Source: Larus michahellis (Eukaryota > Chordata > Aves > Charadriiformes > Laridae). From it: 64,000 bases of DNA. This document shows, one piece after another, positions 23,099 to 37,800 of this stretch; the stretch's first letter is position 1, and each line of letters begins with the position of its first letter. A program made the translations under genes and the position numbers. The stretch is from NCBI RefSeq assembly GCF_964199755.1, contig NC_133906.1, positions 21,389,419-21,453,418 on the forward strand. The letters are read 5' to 3'. The notes below the pieces were generated by a model. It made no database searches. It was not told the origin of the DNA and worked only from the letters and a program-made list of their open reading frames with translations.

Positions 23099-25851
23099 CT
23101 GGAAAGAAAAAGCAAAAGATAAGACCATCCCCGAGCATGACCATTGCTGTGTGACACTCGCAGAGCATTAGCATCCGTGTGACAGCCCCTGCAGCCAGCT
23201 CAGCGGCTGCATGAAACAACTGCAGCAGAGCCTGGCACCAGGGCGGGCAGGTTGGGTCGCTGCCAGCCTAGGAAAACAAGACGAATTTCAGCCCAAAAGC
23301 TAGGTACTTTCCACACCTACTATCTAACTGGGAAAGATCCTGCTTTTTTTCTTTTTCTTCCTTCTGCCACCTTAAAAAGAAAGGTGACAAAATAGAAAGC
23401 ATTGTAAGAAAAACAGGACCTGCCCATTGCAAACCTGGGAGTTATCTGTTTGTTCAGAAACAGATTTTAAAAAAGGAGAAATTGGTTATCTCCTTTTTTT
23501 TTACCTAACGTATTGACTAAAGTGGGCGAACTGGTGAGTATCACGTGGGTGATTTGTGGAAAAAAACCTTTGAACAAGTAAAGAAACTGCAAGATACACA
23601 GCATTAAAAGTGAAATGTACTGGAAAGACTCAGAACAAATTCACCTGTATGACACAGCACTGCAGGAACTAGCGGCTGGCTAGCTTCCCAAAACAGGTAT
23701 CGAAACCCAGGACTCGGACCTAACATTCATCCGCAGTAAAGCGGCGGAGGATCAAAGGAATTTGGTTATGGCACAGAAAAGGTGGTGAGCCGGGACACCG
23801 GCCAGCCCGAGGCCCCGGGGACAGGCTCTCTCTGCATCAAGTTTTTCCACCACAGCAGCGCACAGATCCACCCTTTAGCGTCAGATCTCTCTCAAACCAC
23901 ACTGCTTCCCGTCCCTTCCTGCAAGCATCCCTCCCCCGATGGCAATCCGGCCACCGGGCAGGGAGAGTTGCCAGAAACACCGGGAAATCCAGCAGGAGCT
24001 TTGCAGGCAGGAGCAGACATAGACACTGAGCTGCAAAGGGATGACCTTGGACGCGCATTTCGTCAGGCAACCCTGCACCCTCCATGGACAATTTCAAAAT
24101 ACAGCTCAAGGAAACATTACGTTTTTGGGTAACGGTTTCTTATCTGTCTCCAAAGCTTAAAGAGAGGCCTTTGCATTTTTTTTCTGCACATTGCAACGGT
24201 CTAAAACCATTTCTGATGCCAAAAGCACTGCTGGAGCTGGTTTCCTCTGGTTTTAGCAGCACATATTGAGTGCCTGCCCCTTCAGTAAAAGAATTCATTA
24301 TACTGCAAGTGACCATGAATTTCAGTGCTGAAAATAACATTGCTCTGTACGTTGCTCATAAGCTTCCAACTGAGAAATAGGGAAAGTTTTTGATGGGCTC
24401 AAAAGGTTTTCCAAGGAAATGGGCTCCCACGTATTTCCAATCCGATTCTTCAGGTGACTTTGTATACATAAACAAAGAATAAGTCATTGTGCCTGGGGGT
24501 TCATGTTTGGCGCTTTTTTGCCCCAAGGAAAAAGCTTATCGCTTTCCCTTTTAATTGCATCCAGCTCTCCTCGGAATAGCCGGCATAGCTACAAGCTGTC
24601 TGACTTTCTGTAAATGGCACAGTCCTCTAATTGCAAAGGCTTGAGAGCCTTTGGTAGAACATGGAAGAGTAAGGAATTCCAGACCAGGCACAGTTTTGTG
24701 GAAATCCTCTCTGTTTTTCAGTTGCCGTGGTATACCCAACCCCGTCTGTCCTGGGCAGCGTAAGCACAGGCCCCTCGTGTAGCGCCTGGTCTCCCCGCAC
24801 TCCCAGAACACGCAAGCCAACAGTGGCTCCATCACACCAAAGGTCAAGACATGAAGGCCTCCAGCATGATCACAGGCAGAGTTATTTCTCTCTGCACCAC
24901 AATTTCTTCAAATTTAAATAAAGTTCAGAGCACTCTACTGCTTTACAGAAGAGGGGAAGGGGAGGTGGGATGTCTACTTTTTAATGTTTTGGGGATCTGC
25001 TGGCATCCTGGCACTGAGCAGAGGAAGGCATGGCATGATGCTACGGCATGAAGGCTATCCCACAGGAAAGCTCTTCATGACCTACAAACACATTGATACC
25101 AAATTCATATGCAGAAGCCAAAGCTCCCATCCAAAACTTTGCAGAACTTCTCTGCTTGGCTCGTTCAATATTTTGATTCTCTCCAGGTCTGGAAAGTGGG
25201 AACAAATCTCAGTATTTCCCTGGGGATGAGTATTCAGTTTCTCAAGAGCTCATGCCAATACAGAGGACAGTCCTCCCCGGCTGTTACAGGGCATCCCGCG
25301 CACTCCAGAGACAAAACCTCAGGCCCTAGCTGCAAATAAAAATACTGGAGACTGCCAAGGTGCCACTGGTGGAAAGACAAAGCACAACTGAGAAATATTT
25401 AACTCATCTGCTATACGGGATCACACCAGATGTCAAGGCTCAAGACCTTTCCCAAAAGTATGCCACTTAGTGAATAATTTTCATTTCCCAACTGTCTCTC
25501 TGGGTGTTATTTGGGAAGTGAGCCTTTATGGTTGACGCAGTTCTAGTCTTTCTGGCCTCACCAAAGTCCCCGGAGGAAAGCCAGATGTTTTCCCAGACAT
25601 GTCATTCTCCTACCCTACAGCCTAGGTAAGACACAGAGACTGTGCTCACATTATACATTAAATCCAATTCTGAACCTGTATTTAAACATCTGGACCATGA
25701 GCACCCCACTCCTGTGGCTCTGATGCTCCCACCGCAGCTGCAGGGGGCAGACTGCTCCCCAGCACGCACTTGGAGAGAGAAATGGGATGCTACACACAGC
25801 CAAGAGGCACTTTGGGTGGCCGTTTTCTCCACCTCTCAGCAACATTCCACC

Positions 25852-25885
<34 letters not shown>

Positions 25886-28800
25886 AGAAAAAAAGCCAGA
25901 AGAGATCTGGGGCTCCAATACCCCTCTTCCCTCCCAGCCTGCAATACAACTGAACCCTCCTAACCTGCAGGACTCCCCAAGATGACCCTAAACAGTACTG
26001 GAAGGTGCTACACCACATGGCTGAATAGCAGCCAGAGAGCACGGCTTTAATTAACCCATTAGTTCAGTCGACTTGTTCTTTCAATTAACCTGCTAGTTAA
26101 CCTGCCTGCAGGGTCAAGGTGTTGACCCCCAGCTATTGCTGAAGAGCCCAGCGGGGGCAGCCAGTGACTGACCGCCGAGTACTTCTCATTTTTCACGCTC
26201 CGCTGTGGCTGCCTGGATCAGGCCCCCAGGAGCTGGGACGGTGCCGATAGGGGAGTTTCACAAGGGGAAAGGGAGAGATTGATGTTTCCCCAGCCCAGCC
26301 GTGGCATGCCGCTTACCACTTCAGGGGCAGGCTTTCGGCATTCACCTCGATAGTTTACCGTGATGTAGTTTGAAGCTCTCCTGCAAAGGGAGGACAAGAC
26401 GTTGCTTATTATTCACTTGCAATGCCACAGCTCTCTGCCATCGGCATGACAGTCCTCTGTGGGCTCCTTAATACTTTGATGCTACTTCCAATACGATGGC
26501 ATTTATTACTCCCCAAACAATCTTACGATCGGGCAGAAAGGGAATAGGGGACTCTGGAAACTTGTGTATCTTAATTAGCTGTCATCAGATTAATCTCAGG
26601 CATTTTGATCTATGTTTGCTTAACAGCAAGGCACCAAGGACACACTTGATAGTGAGTCATGATATATCAAAACAAACAGTGTGCTGCAAAAGACACTCGG
26701 GAATGGTGGATGGCCCTGTATTACTGAAATCTCTCCGCCTACTCACATGGCAGCTGAACACAAGTCACATTCATTTTTGTATGTTTTCCCATCAGTGCCA
26801 CAGACTGGTTGTGAGGATTTGCTGCAGAAAATCCTTCCACCCTTTACCCCGTGCAGAATTCGATCACAGTCCAGCTGAAGAGAGAAAGAAATCACATTTG
26901 GTGCTGGTTCACTTGCAAGACCCTCCTTTACGCGACTTAAAAGCGCTTATGAACCAAGCCTTGCCGTGGGGCCCCTCTGCCCTGCGGCACGTCCACCGCT
27001 CCTCGGCAAGGCCAGGCTTGTAAAGAGGTGGTGTCTCTTGCTGGGCTGGCCAGCCAAGCTTCTGGGGGCCCTGCTCCACTGCCAGGCACAGACCCACTCG
27101 CCGGATCCACCTCGGCACCAGGGCAGGTTTATTTCTCTCACTGGGGATCCACAAGAAGATGAAAACCTCTGCTACCTGTTCCTAGTCCTCCTTATCGGGG
27201 CTTTGATGCCGTTTCATATATCCAAGAATGAAGATGAAACCCGTTGGCCAAAATTAAGGAAAAACCTCTAGAGCAGCCGGAGGGTGGTGCGACATGCAGC
27301 ACGACTTCTGACACCCACTGAGTTCAGAGACAGAAGCACGTATAAGCAGCTATGACTAATTAAGGGTGCTCTCATGTCTCCTCTCGAGCACGACACTGAG
27401 AACGTTTAGACACTGCTTTCCTTACAAACCACACGCGGGACCAACCAGGACAAACTCACAGCACAAGGAGTGGCCTTTTGGGACCCCAAAAAGCCTCTCG
27501 CACTTAGGTCTCCACCCGACAAGGATGCCGGGGCGAGTGTTTGCAGAGTCGTAGCAAATTTCAAACAGCAGAGGTGCCTGGCACACACACAGCCCCTTCC
27601 TCCTCCTGGCTGCCCACCTCCGCTCCAGGTGATGAAAAAAAGACCAGGACAAAGGAGTGACTAATGGGTTCCCATCCCCTCCTCCGGGTGCTCCAAAACA
27701 TGTTGCAATGGCTGCAAGTGGTGCAATCGGAGGAGAGCTGCAGCTGGGACAGGAGGACTGGGACAGAGAGGACATTTCTCCTCCTGTGCCACCTGGAGAT
27801 GCACCACTTAGCACAAACTGATGGTTTATCAACAGCACCGCAGGGAGGGCAGGTTTCGTGCCGGGTGGCACGGGGGTTCGGTGACATTGGGGTGCTGTGA
27901 TAGCACCTGCTGGTTAAACGTCACTTGCTAATTTCATTAATGTGCTGCTTCCTCTCTCATCTGGCTAATTAGCGATGACATGAAGGCAGAGAACGCTGAC
28001 CTTTGCAATTCACTGCTAGATGCCCTCCTACGGGCCAGACACTGCTGCCCGCAGTACGACCCCCGTGCCTGCGTTACCACCCAGGGCAGGCGGCCACCCC
28101 ACCGGCAGCCCCACATATCTCGGGTGCCAGCAGCCAGTGCCTCCCTTCTTTTGGCTCTGGAGAATCGGAGCTGCCTGCAACAAAACCCACGGGTGGCCCT
28201 GGGAAGAGGAGAGGAGCAGATTTGCTGTCTGAATCACCTCTCGTCAGTCAGGCTCATCAGCATCCACTCCTCCTCCGGCGCTACCAGGAAATACCACTAA
28301 GCCCTGAAGCTGACTGGAGTTATTACGCCTAATGCTGCCTTTGGAATGCATCAAAATTGCTGTACCTGAACCGCCTATCGGGACTTTTTTTACTTAAATA
28401 TCCCTTTTCTACAAAGTGGTCAGTGACAGAGCTTCAGAGAGAGTTACGGCAGGTTGTAGTAAGGTCCCTCCAGCCCCACAGAAACACGTTCCCTATCCCT
28501 TCCAAAATGTTATTTAAATTACTGTATGCAAATGCTGGAGGGATTAAAACATCAGGTCGATTTTTAACCATCCTTGCTCCTGACCACACCCCGTGACAGG
28601 GAGATCCACAGTTTAGTCACCCTTTTTATGGTAACTTATTTTCTCTTATTAGTTTCGTATTTCCCGCTTTTAGCTTGGTTGAAACCATTGCATTTTCTTT
28701 TGGTGGGCACAAGGTAGAGCAGACACCTTCATCTTCCTCCCACCTTATTCCATACACAGTCATCATCTACCGCTCAGTGTTTCCCCCTTTATCACTCCCT

Positions 28801-31800
28801 CCCCCTGCCAACCCTGTCCTCATGCCCTGGTCACCTCCATCACCCTGCTCCAGCCACGGCCTTTGACTCAGCACCTTCTCAACATGTTGGGGGTGGCACT
28901 CCTCGCCCCACTTTGGCTACACGTGGGGCAGGCATCCAAGCCTGAGCTCAATGCCAGCACCCTCACAGCTGATGTACTTCCATGAGGAGCCAACCCCAGA
29001 AGCAAAACTGGCTTCGGAAGGTCTCATATGGGCAAATCCAGCCCTGCTCTCCTTCCCTCTGCTTCCGTGCTGGGCAATACAGGGGCTAGCATCAAGGTAC
29101 AGATGCTTTCACTCATTCAAACCCTTCCAAGGACATGGGGCCAACTGAGAAGCTTTAAGGTCGCAGCAGAAACAGGAGCAGCTGCGGGGAAAGGAGCCGG
29201 CGGGGGCTCAGAGCCAGCGGAGGAGCACCCCATGGGACAGGTCCCCATTTCTGCCCGCACAGCCGCCGGCCGAGATGCAGGAGGGGGGTTTACCAGCTGG
29301 TGGGCGTTGGTGTCTCTGTTCTGCGTCTTGCGGCCAGGGTTGCAGTTCCTACCGCTCTGAGCCACGTTTCCTTGCGGGCTGGCGGGGAAAGAGCAGAGAG
29401 GCAGCTCATCACACCTCCCCTCCAGAACGGGGGGAGCCCGGTGCGAACCCACCCTCCCCACAGACTTCCCCCCACCCCTTGGGGAGCTGCTTGCGCTATG
29501 GCAGCACCCACACCAGGAGAGGAGAGGGCAAGAAGCGCCCCCCCGCCCCAGCCACTTGCTAACGGGAGGCAGCCGACAGCAGGACAAACCTTGCCCTGTG
29601 CTCAGCCCGAGTGTGTCACCACCACAGGGCTCTCCAACCCTGTCTGTCCCCTGGCATTGCTGGGTGGAGGGGGGAGAAGGGACCACACCAGCCGAAAGCA
29701 GGGAATCTCAGAGCTCCCCAGAAAAGGCTCTGAAAAAGCAGCAGCTGAGTCCTGCTCAGGTCCAGGAGGTATAAAACAAAGAGGAGCGCCTGACCAGCGT
29801 GCCCAGAAAGCACCTGGTGCGCCGGGCACTGCCTTCGAGCCAGGGTGAGGATGAGCCAGGGCCAGGCAGCGGACACGTGCCCTGCCAGGAGGCAGGGTTT
29901 GCTGAGCAAAGGTGTCCCGAGAGGGATTTTGAGCACAACAGTCACCGGTGCTTTATGCACAGGAAAGCCAAGGACAAAAAGGAGCAAGGGTCGCATGAGA
30001 AACGTGCCCTGCTCTACACGTCACTTCCCCAGCGCTGTTTTCACCAGTGGGAGAAGTGCTGTACTGAGCACCAAACACCACAGTGTTCAATTCTCCATCC
30101 CAGAGAGTGCCACTTGGGTGCTACGGAACCATTCCTGCTACAATCAACCTCCTAACCACCCCTAGGAAAAATCATGTAGGTACGAGAGAGGGCAGAAATC
30201 CGTGCCAGGGATTGTGGGGCCGTCGGGGGGACAGGCTGCCACCCCAGGTGCTGCTGTACTCACCCTCTGCCGGACGAGAAGGGACGTCTCTCATTCGCGC
30301 CCTGCCGACCCTGAACCAGCACAGTTCTTCTGCAATAAGGCCAGATCATGTTCAACAACCAAGCATAGAAACAACTTTTATACAACTAGAGAAGCAGCAA
30401 AGCTAAAGCAGCTCCTGTCCTCCCCCCCCTCCTCCTCCTCCCAGACCCAGGGAGCTGCGGGGCTGTTCCTGGAGAAGCAGGTTTGATGCTTGCTCCATAC
30501 AGGCTTTAATACCCACCAAATGTTATCATCTGAGGGCTGACAGGATTGTGGGGAGTCTGAACCCCCTTATCTCATATATAGCATCGCACCGTTGGGCAAG
30601 CAAGAGGGGCTGTTCCGCCAGGTCCCAACGTGCCCACTTTGTATGCTTACACACAGGTCCATCCCACAAACGAGCAAGGCTTTGCAATACAACCTGCTTC
30701 TCTCCCCTCGTCAGCTGGCTCCAGAGTCCCAAGCACCACGGTCACCCCGGGCTGACCACAGATAGTCCCTGGCCATCAGGACCCCACTGACTCTCACCCG
30801 CCCCTTTCTCTGAGCTCAGGGCAGGCTCCGAGCTCCATCTCACCTGCTTCATACGATCTGAAGTGAGCGGTTTGTTGCGCTGGGCGGTTCCACCAGACTG
30901 ACCTCCTCTTTGGGCTTCCTTTTTGCTGGAAGAAGGGGAGAGGAGGAAAGAGAGCGCTGTGGCAGCGCAAGTGCCACCGGGACCCGGGTCTGCCCTGTAA
31001 GCCCACGTCGTGCCATTGGGTACCACCCCCCCATCCGCAGTCCCTGTTCCTGGTGGTCCTGTTCCTACTTCCCACCCCTAAGCCTTCTCCCTTCTCCTCA
31101 CCATTCCCACTGTACGCTACATCCTGGATCCAGGTGGCTGTTTTCATATCAGGGCTGCTTCTGCATATGCTCTATGGGAGTAGAGAGAGAGCATCTGGAA
31201 GGCAAAGTACACGCATGGGAAACTCCTCCGGAGCTGCCCGCACCCAACAGTCCCCTGGGAAAGGGGTTGCTCTCTATCAACCTTCCTTCTCCTCCTCTAC
31301 TCCACACTGCTTCTCACCTGCCCCTGGGCCCTTCACGCTGAAAGGGAAGTGGGAAGAGGGGCAATGGCAGGGCCCTACTGCCGGAGCATCTCTTGGAGGG
31401 CCACTGGGATCCAGGACTCTCTCCCAGGCATCGCCCAGATGCAGCTCCGCAGGGAGAAGCTGCGCTTTGGCAGCAGGAGGTTGCCCTCTTTGCTGTTGCT
31501 GCTCAGAGGTAGCTGTACTCACAACTTCTCAGCGCACATGAGACATTTGTTGGTGTGCTGCTTGCCGGAGGAATCCCGGACAGGGTCATTCTCCCTCGTG
31601 CAGGACAGTCGTCCGCCAGCTTCAAACTGGGAGCGAAACTCACTGCAGTCATCCTGCGGAAGGAGGGCAGCAGTTAGGGCACCCTGTGCTCCTCGTCTTA
31701 TTGATCTGATTCTTAGAAACTTGGGGTTTCCTACTGGGAAAGCACGGAACCATCACAAACGCATCACAGGAGAGCCTGGGTGTGGGCAAGAGACGAGGGT

Positions 31801-34800
31801 GTGCAGCACCAGCCACTCAGAATATAAACAGAGTGACTCAGAAAAATTATGGGTCCCTCTGCCTGCACAGCACGTGTTGGGAGTTTTCTAGTATGGTCCG
31901 ACTAGTTATTATTCTCCTTGTTGGGCTATCCAAAGCATGCCAGTGATGTGACTGACACGGTCATGAAGTCCCTCCCCTCCCGCTTCTCCCACAATCCTTA
32001 ATACACAGCTACAGCCTTTTCCCAGATCATAGCTCAGATCATAGTTGCCTTTACAAATCGAGTAGTAGCCCCCCAAACCAACCACACTTTGGGAATCAAT
32101 CAAGGAGACGCAGTCAAAACATAAAAGCACAGTGTAAACATATTTAATAGCCCATGAGCAGCAGAAGGGTGTTTGGAGAGTAGATGATTAATTTGTTCCC
32201 TGTTCAAAATCACTGCACAGAAACCATGTTAATTTGCCCCCTAATTCCAACTGTTTCTGACACTGCAATAGCCAATTCCAAACAGCAAGTAGAGAGGATA
32301 AGTAACTGGATCCCACTTACCCTTCATTTTTTTTTACAAATTGGTTTTAACGCTTGCAATTTTCTGCCCGTTTTGTGCATAGGAGAGTTTTAGCCAGCTC
32401 GCGTTAAGGTCCTTAGCAGGTCACTGACCCCATCCTTTGCTTCGCTGAGAAGTTTCCAGCGCTTCGCCCTGTCTGCCAGGGGGTTTCCCCAGCGCTGTCT
32501 CCTGCATCCTACCCGGGGCGCCTCAGCCTCCGGCTCCTCAGCTTTGCTGCTGGGCCGACGCCAGCAAAACACTTAGAGCAGAAACTGCCACATTTCCCTA
32601 GAGCCAAACTAGCCGCGGGTAGAAGAGATACCACCCGGCACAGGACGGGCCGGCACCTGCTGTGGCCAGCAGCCACATTGCATTGCTCCCATCAGAAATA
32701 AACGTCGCACCCCACTTCAGAGGGGCTGCCCAAGAGCCTCCCCGCTTCTCCCCATCCCAGCGGGTGCTCACGCCCCCGGGCAGCTCAGGCGATGCTTTCC
32801 CTCCCCAACAGGCCCAGAAAAGCTCTCCCAGCCCCTCTGTGCCTCGTTCCCTGGGACCAGCCCAGCTCAGCACCCCAGTCCTCCGCCTCCGAGACAGACC
32901 TGCCTTCCCCTAACAGCCTCTCTCAAACAGGCTCCCTTTGAACTAGCGTTTTTGGAGCTCTGTTAACTTCCCGACCTCTGCTGCAAAATCCTCGCCGAGT
33001 ACATCCAAGACTTGCATTTGCCTTTTTCATGGCCTGTCGCATCCCTGACCCACTAATAAATGTAGGGCTTTCTTATCCTTTGTCACTTCCAGCCGACAAG
33101 CAGGAATTCTTGTTAATCACTGTCTGTGTGATCTTGCGCTGCTATTACATTTTATCTTGTTTCTATTACTCCAGGCCTCAGCGTTATCCAATTAGTCCTG
33201 AGTGATCTGCTGATCCTCCTCTGCTGATACTGCCTCCCAGCTTTGCCATCAGCACATTTCACTCCCGCTTCCATTTTTTCACACCAAAGTCATCAGGAAA
33301 AGTACCGAAACAGGATTATCCCCAAGAGTGGGGCTTAAGGGGACTGCACCAGTCCCTGCCATGGCAGAAATCAAGACGTAAGTGTTGGAAAGAGTCTCTT
33401 TTCCCTCCTTACAGAGCTGCTTTTGCCAGGAAAACACCAGTGCGCAGGGGCACGGTGGCCACGGAGTGGCAGGGCGAAGGGGGCAAATGGCAGCACAGCG
33501 AGAACAAAGTTTCCAACAAAAAAAGCTAAACCTGAGCCACAGGCCCACGGAAATAGCGCAGGGCTGGGCTCTCCTCCCAGAACATAATGAGCTCTTGAAC
33601 TTTCCAGGGCTTTTCACCTGGATTTTTCATTTTTAACCTAATAAGCACCCTCAGCAGCACTGGCTTCTCCACCCTTGAGCCAGGTGTCAGGGTGCTGCGG
33701 CAGAGCTGGTTTCTTATTCTGATGGGATTTCCCTGTCCCTAGATCCGCAAGTCAGTGGGTTACACCATAACATTCAAGCACAAGTTGTTCACTTGGGGGA
33801 TTCAAGAGCACGAACAAGAAATAAGGAGGGAAAGGAAAGTGGATCTCTAAATTAAATCAGCAGAGACAGAGCAACCCAGTAGAATAATGTCGCCTTTTCT
33901 CTATCTTGGGTGAAAATCCAATAAAAGTTTTATATTGACCTGCCTAATACTTTAATCTCACCTTATCTTTTCCTTGTCTGTTTTTAGATAACTTCTGCTC
34001 GTTCTCTCTTTTGCTGGAAGGGAAGCAAGATGAGAAAGTGAACACCACGGTGCTCCAGGGAGCGAGAGGTTTTCCCCACCACCGTCAGCAGGAGGGGGAG
34101 CGATCCCATCCACTGGCATCCGTAGCCAGGTCGTTCCAGCAGCCGCTTTCTCAGGCTAACAGAAAAAGCTGCTTTTTTTTTTTTTCCCTTTTCCCTTCCC
34201 CTCTACTCACAACTTCTCTGCACACATGATGCACTTATTGCTGTGTTGCTTCCCAGAGGAATCCCGGACAGGGTCATTTTCTCTGGTGCAGGAAAGTTTC
34301 CCTTTCTTGAAGAGGTCCCGAAACTCTCGGCAGTCATCCTGTGGAAGCGCCAAAAAACACGGGTTGACACAGATATGCTGACGGAGGGACGCATGTCCCA
34401 CAAATCCACAAAGGATTATCCACCCAGTGAATTACGTTTCAAATGCTGTTCTGTTTCCTTGAGGTGTAACTCAGGGGAAAACCATAGTTTGGCTGATGCG
34501 TCCTCTTAAAGTATAGCGTGCGACAGCGAAATAAATCCATGTTTAGATGAGCGCATTTGTCTGTTGCATCCAGGGTAGTCTTATTTCTATTTCTAACAGA
34601 TAAGACATGCAAAAGCCTGCCCGAAGGACCTAGGTTCTGCTCAAAGTATAAAAGCAACAATTCCTTAGTGAATTTTGAACGGGGAAGCCAGTTTTCTCGT
34701 CTCTCATGAGTGAACGCTCTACCGAGATTTTTAAAATCCGTGCACAGTAAAAAAGACGAAGCTGCAGGCATTAAAAAAAAAAATCCTTGCACACCTCCTT

Positions 34801-37800
34801 CCAGGTATGCTAGGGTAAGAGGTGAGTATTTTTGCCATTTAACATGACATTACACATTAACTGAAGCAAAGCACTCTTTCACAAAAGGCTTTTGCACCAA
34901 AATCTGCTTGAGTATCTCAGTCTGGTCTTTAATTTCCTCTGAACAGCTTTCCTCTGACTTTCAGAACACGTGAGCGGGTTTGTAGCGTAAGAAACACATG
35001 CTACACGTGAAGCCTTTTGGAGCCTTTATGCAGCACCTTTAAGGTTATCTGCTATGTGATCTGCGTTTTCCCCCCTCATGCCGTGTAAAGGAGATGGTTT
35101 GATAGCTTATCCCAGCTCCGCAGGTGGGGAAGTCAAGCCCAGAAAATTACTTGCCAAAAGCCAGACAGAAAAATCTGTGGGCGAACAAAGAAATTTAGCG
35201 TAGGTCTCTTCCTGAGACTCTAAAACTGTCCTCCTGCCTTCAGGACTACGTGTTGGCAAGTCAGGTGTTTAAAAAAGATCTCCCTTAGGACATCTATGCT
35301 TTACAAAGCCTTTAAATTGCCCAGACACACAAGAGCTAGAAAGCTACCCTGCTTAACCAGATGTGAAAAAAAATAAATAAATCACTGCAACCAACACTAT
35401 CTGTTGGCAACCAGCTCACTCCCATCCAGAATAAAAACCCAAGGCTCAAAAAGACAAGTCCCTCCACATAAAGACCTGCTATCTAAAAAAACAGCTACAG
35501 GTAAAAGAAACCAGCCGGCTGCATCGACAAGATAAACAAGGGACAATTAGAGCCAGCCTGCTCCCACGCCCTGCCCTAGTCACAGCTCACATGCACCACC
35601 ATTGCTATTAATTATTTGTCAGATGCCAATGGCATGCCTTCAACAGGCAGGTTCCTCCTTAGCCTACACTCTGGGTCAGGCACAGACCACACACGCCGTG
35701 TCAGTAATTGCCTGATAGGGAATAGATTGCCTGGGATTTGCCACGAGGAGTTTTGGTTTCTTTTATGCTCGTGGATGGCACAAAGCCTCACGCTCCCTCA
35801 GAGCCTCTCGCCGAGGCAGAGCACGTTTGCCCTGCTCCCATTGCCAGGCCCTTCCCCATCGGCCAAGCCGGTGTTTCCCACACCGCAGACAAGGAAACGC
35901 ACTCGGCAAGTGGGTCAGAGGCAGAAGACGCAACACCACCACATCATCCCGCTCCCGGTGCGCCGATAAAACTGGCTTCGGTAGCGATGCTTCACCTCAC
36001 CTCTCCCGAGGAGTTCACATTCCTGTTCGCCTCTCCACCACTCCCTTTGTTTTTTGAGTCTCTTTCCCTGCAAGAAAGGGAGGCGTGAGCGACAGAGCAG
36101 TCCTCTCGGACGTAAAACCACAATAGCTAGTGATTAAAGGCCAGTCCTGCCAACCCCACCTCCCCGTTGTGCAAGGCGGTGGGAAGAACCGGCACTGGGG
36201 CTCAGTGAGACATGCCCAGGGTATTGACGAGGGGCAATGGTTTAAACTAGAGCAGGCCAGGTTTAGATTAGCCATTAGGAAGAAGTTCTTGACAAGGAGG
36301 GTGGTGAGACACTGGAACAGGTTGCCCAGAGAGGTGGTGGAGGCCCCTTCCCTGGAGATATTCAAGGCCAGGCTTGGTGAGGCTCTGAGCAACCTGATCT
36401 AAAGATGGCCCTGCTTACTGCAGGGGGGTTGGACTAGATGGCCTTTAAAGGTCCCTTCCAACCCAACAAGTTCTATGATTTAGCACCTCTGCACTGGGTC
36501 ATTTTGCCATCCTTTCTCCCTGCCCAACAACCAGAAACATCTAGTTTCTTAGAAACAAGAAACTAAATCCGGTATGTTTTCACCCTGGATTTGCTCCTCA
36601 CACCCTGCGGTGTGTCACCTCTGTGTGACAAGCTGGAGAGCGCTACTGAGTTCACAGGTGTGCTGAGGAGCTACAAACTGGTCTGTCTGGCCCAGGACTA
36701 CAGTTTGACATTGCAGAGTGAGACAGAGCCTCCCCAGAGCGGCCTCATCGCTATAGGAGAGGACGGGCTGCACACTGAGGATGGCGGCATGAGCGATACT
36801 CACAGCAGCCTTTGGCACATCAGGCACTTGTTGAGGTCTCCTTTGGCACCTGAGCTGCTGAAGGGCTCCTTGGTGGTGGGACAGGAAAACTTCCCACTGC
36901 GCAGAAGTGACCAAATTTTCATGCACTCTTTCTGAAAAGCAGAGGAGGACAGTCAGTGGAGGCTCCCTCAGAGGCCATCGGGATCCTGGGAATAATCCGT
37001 TCATATTCAAGTTCTTTTGGGTGGGTTATGTGCTCTCAAGAGCAATAGTTTGTTCACACTCCTCATCCCCATCCCTCACCCCACACCACGCGTGGTACAG
37101 GCTGCGCCCAGAGCCCTGCTCGTGACTCCCGAGGCAGAAAAGACAACAAGAAAGTTCAAAACCCGTTGCAAGGGCCATTATGCACGGGAAAAGGAACACA
37201 TATTTAATTAGCATACAGCTGCAAATTGCTACCTGCTGCAGGGGAGGACTCTCATGTTATAAAGTTAGTCAAGAGTGAAAAAAATGTAGCCCTAGAAGTG
37301 CCAGTGGGATGCAAGAGTAATGAATCAAGCAGAGTTACTGAAGAGCGATTCAGGTGCAAGGCTGAAGCACAGAAAAGCACAATCCTCTCGGGAAGCGGAG
37401 CAGTAATGTTGTGTAATGCTGCATCCCCCAATTGCCTCTGCTGCTGGGTAACAGAAGCGCAGACGAGGGAGAATCAAGGAACCATTTAGTTATTTTTGGC
37501 TGCTATGTTTTCCAATAGGGTCTTTACTAAGGAGAGACAAGCTTGTTTGATTAAAACATGAATGGAGCTGACTTCTCAGCCATTGAATCAAATAATTTTC
37601 TGAGACTCAAAGGACTTGCCTTAATTCTTTTAATTATCAAACTGGGGAATTGTCAGAAGCAGGGGTTTCTGCTGGATCAGAAGCAAAATTCTGAAATATC
37701 GTTAAAATATTATTCGTTCCATTTCTAACTTCATCTCACGAGATCTCCAGCCCAGAGCTGTTCGGATATGTGCTCGGCATAGCACACTAAACATACGCTG

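Noticed and set aside
25651-26042. Poly-Pro and poly-Gly open frames
   Set aside because: Produced by the 31-base G run.
36130-36402. 90-codon plus-strand frame
   Set aside because: Its C-terminal half is the end of CR1 ORF2; it is part of the repeat, not a host gene.
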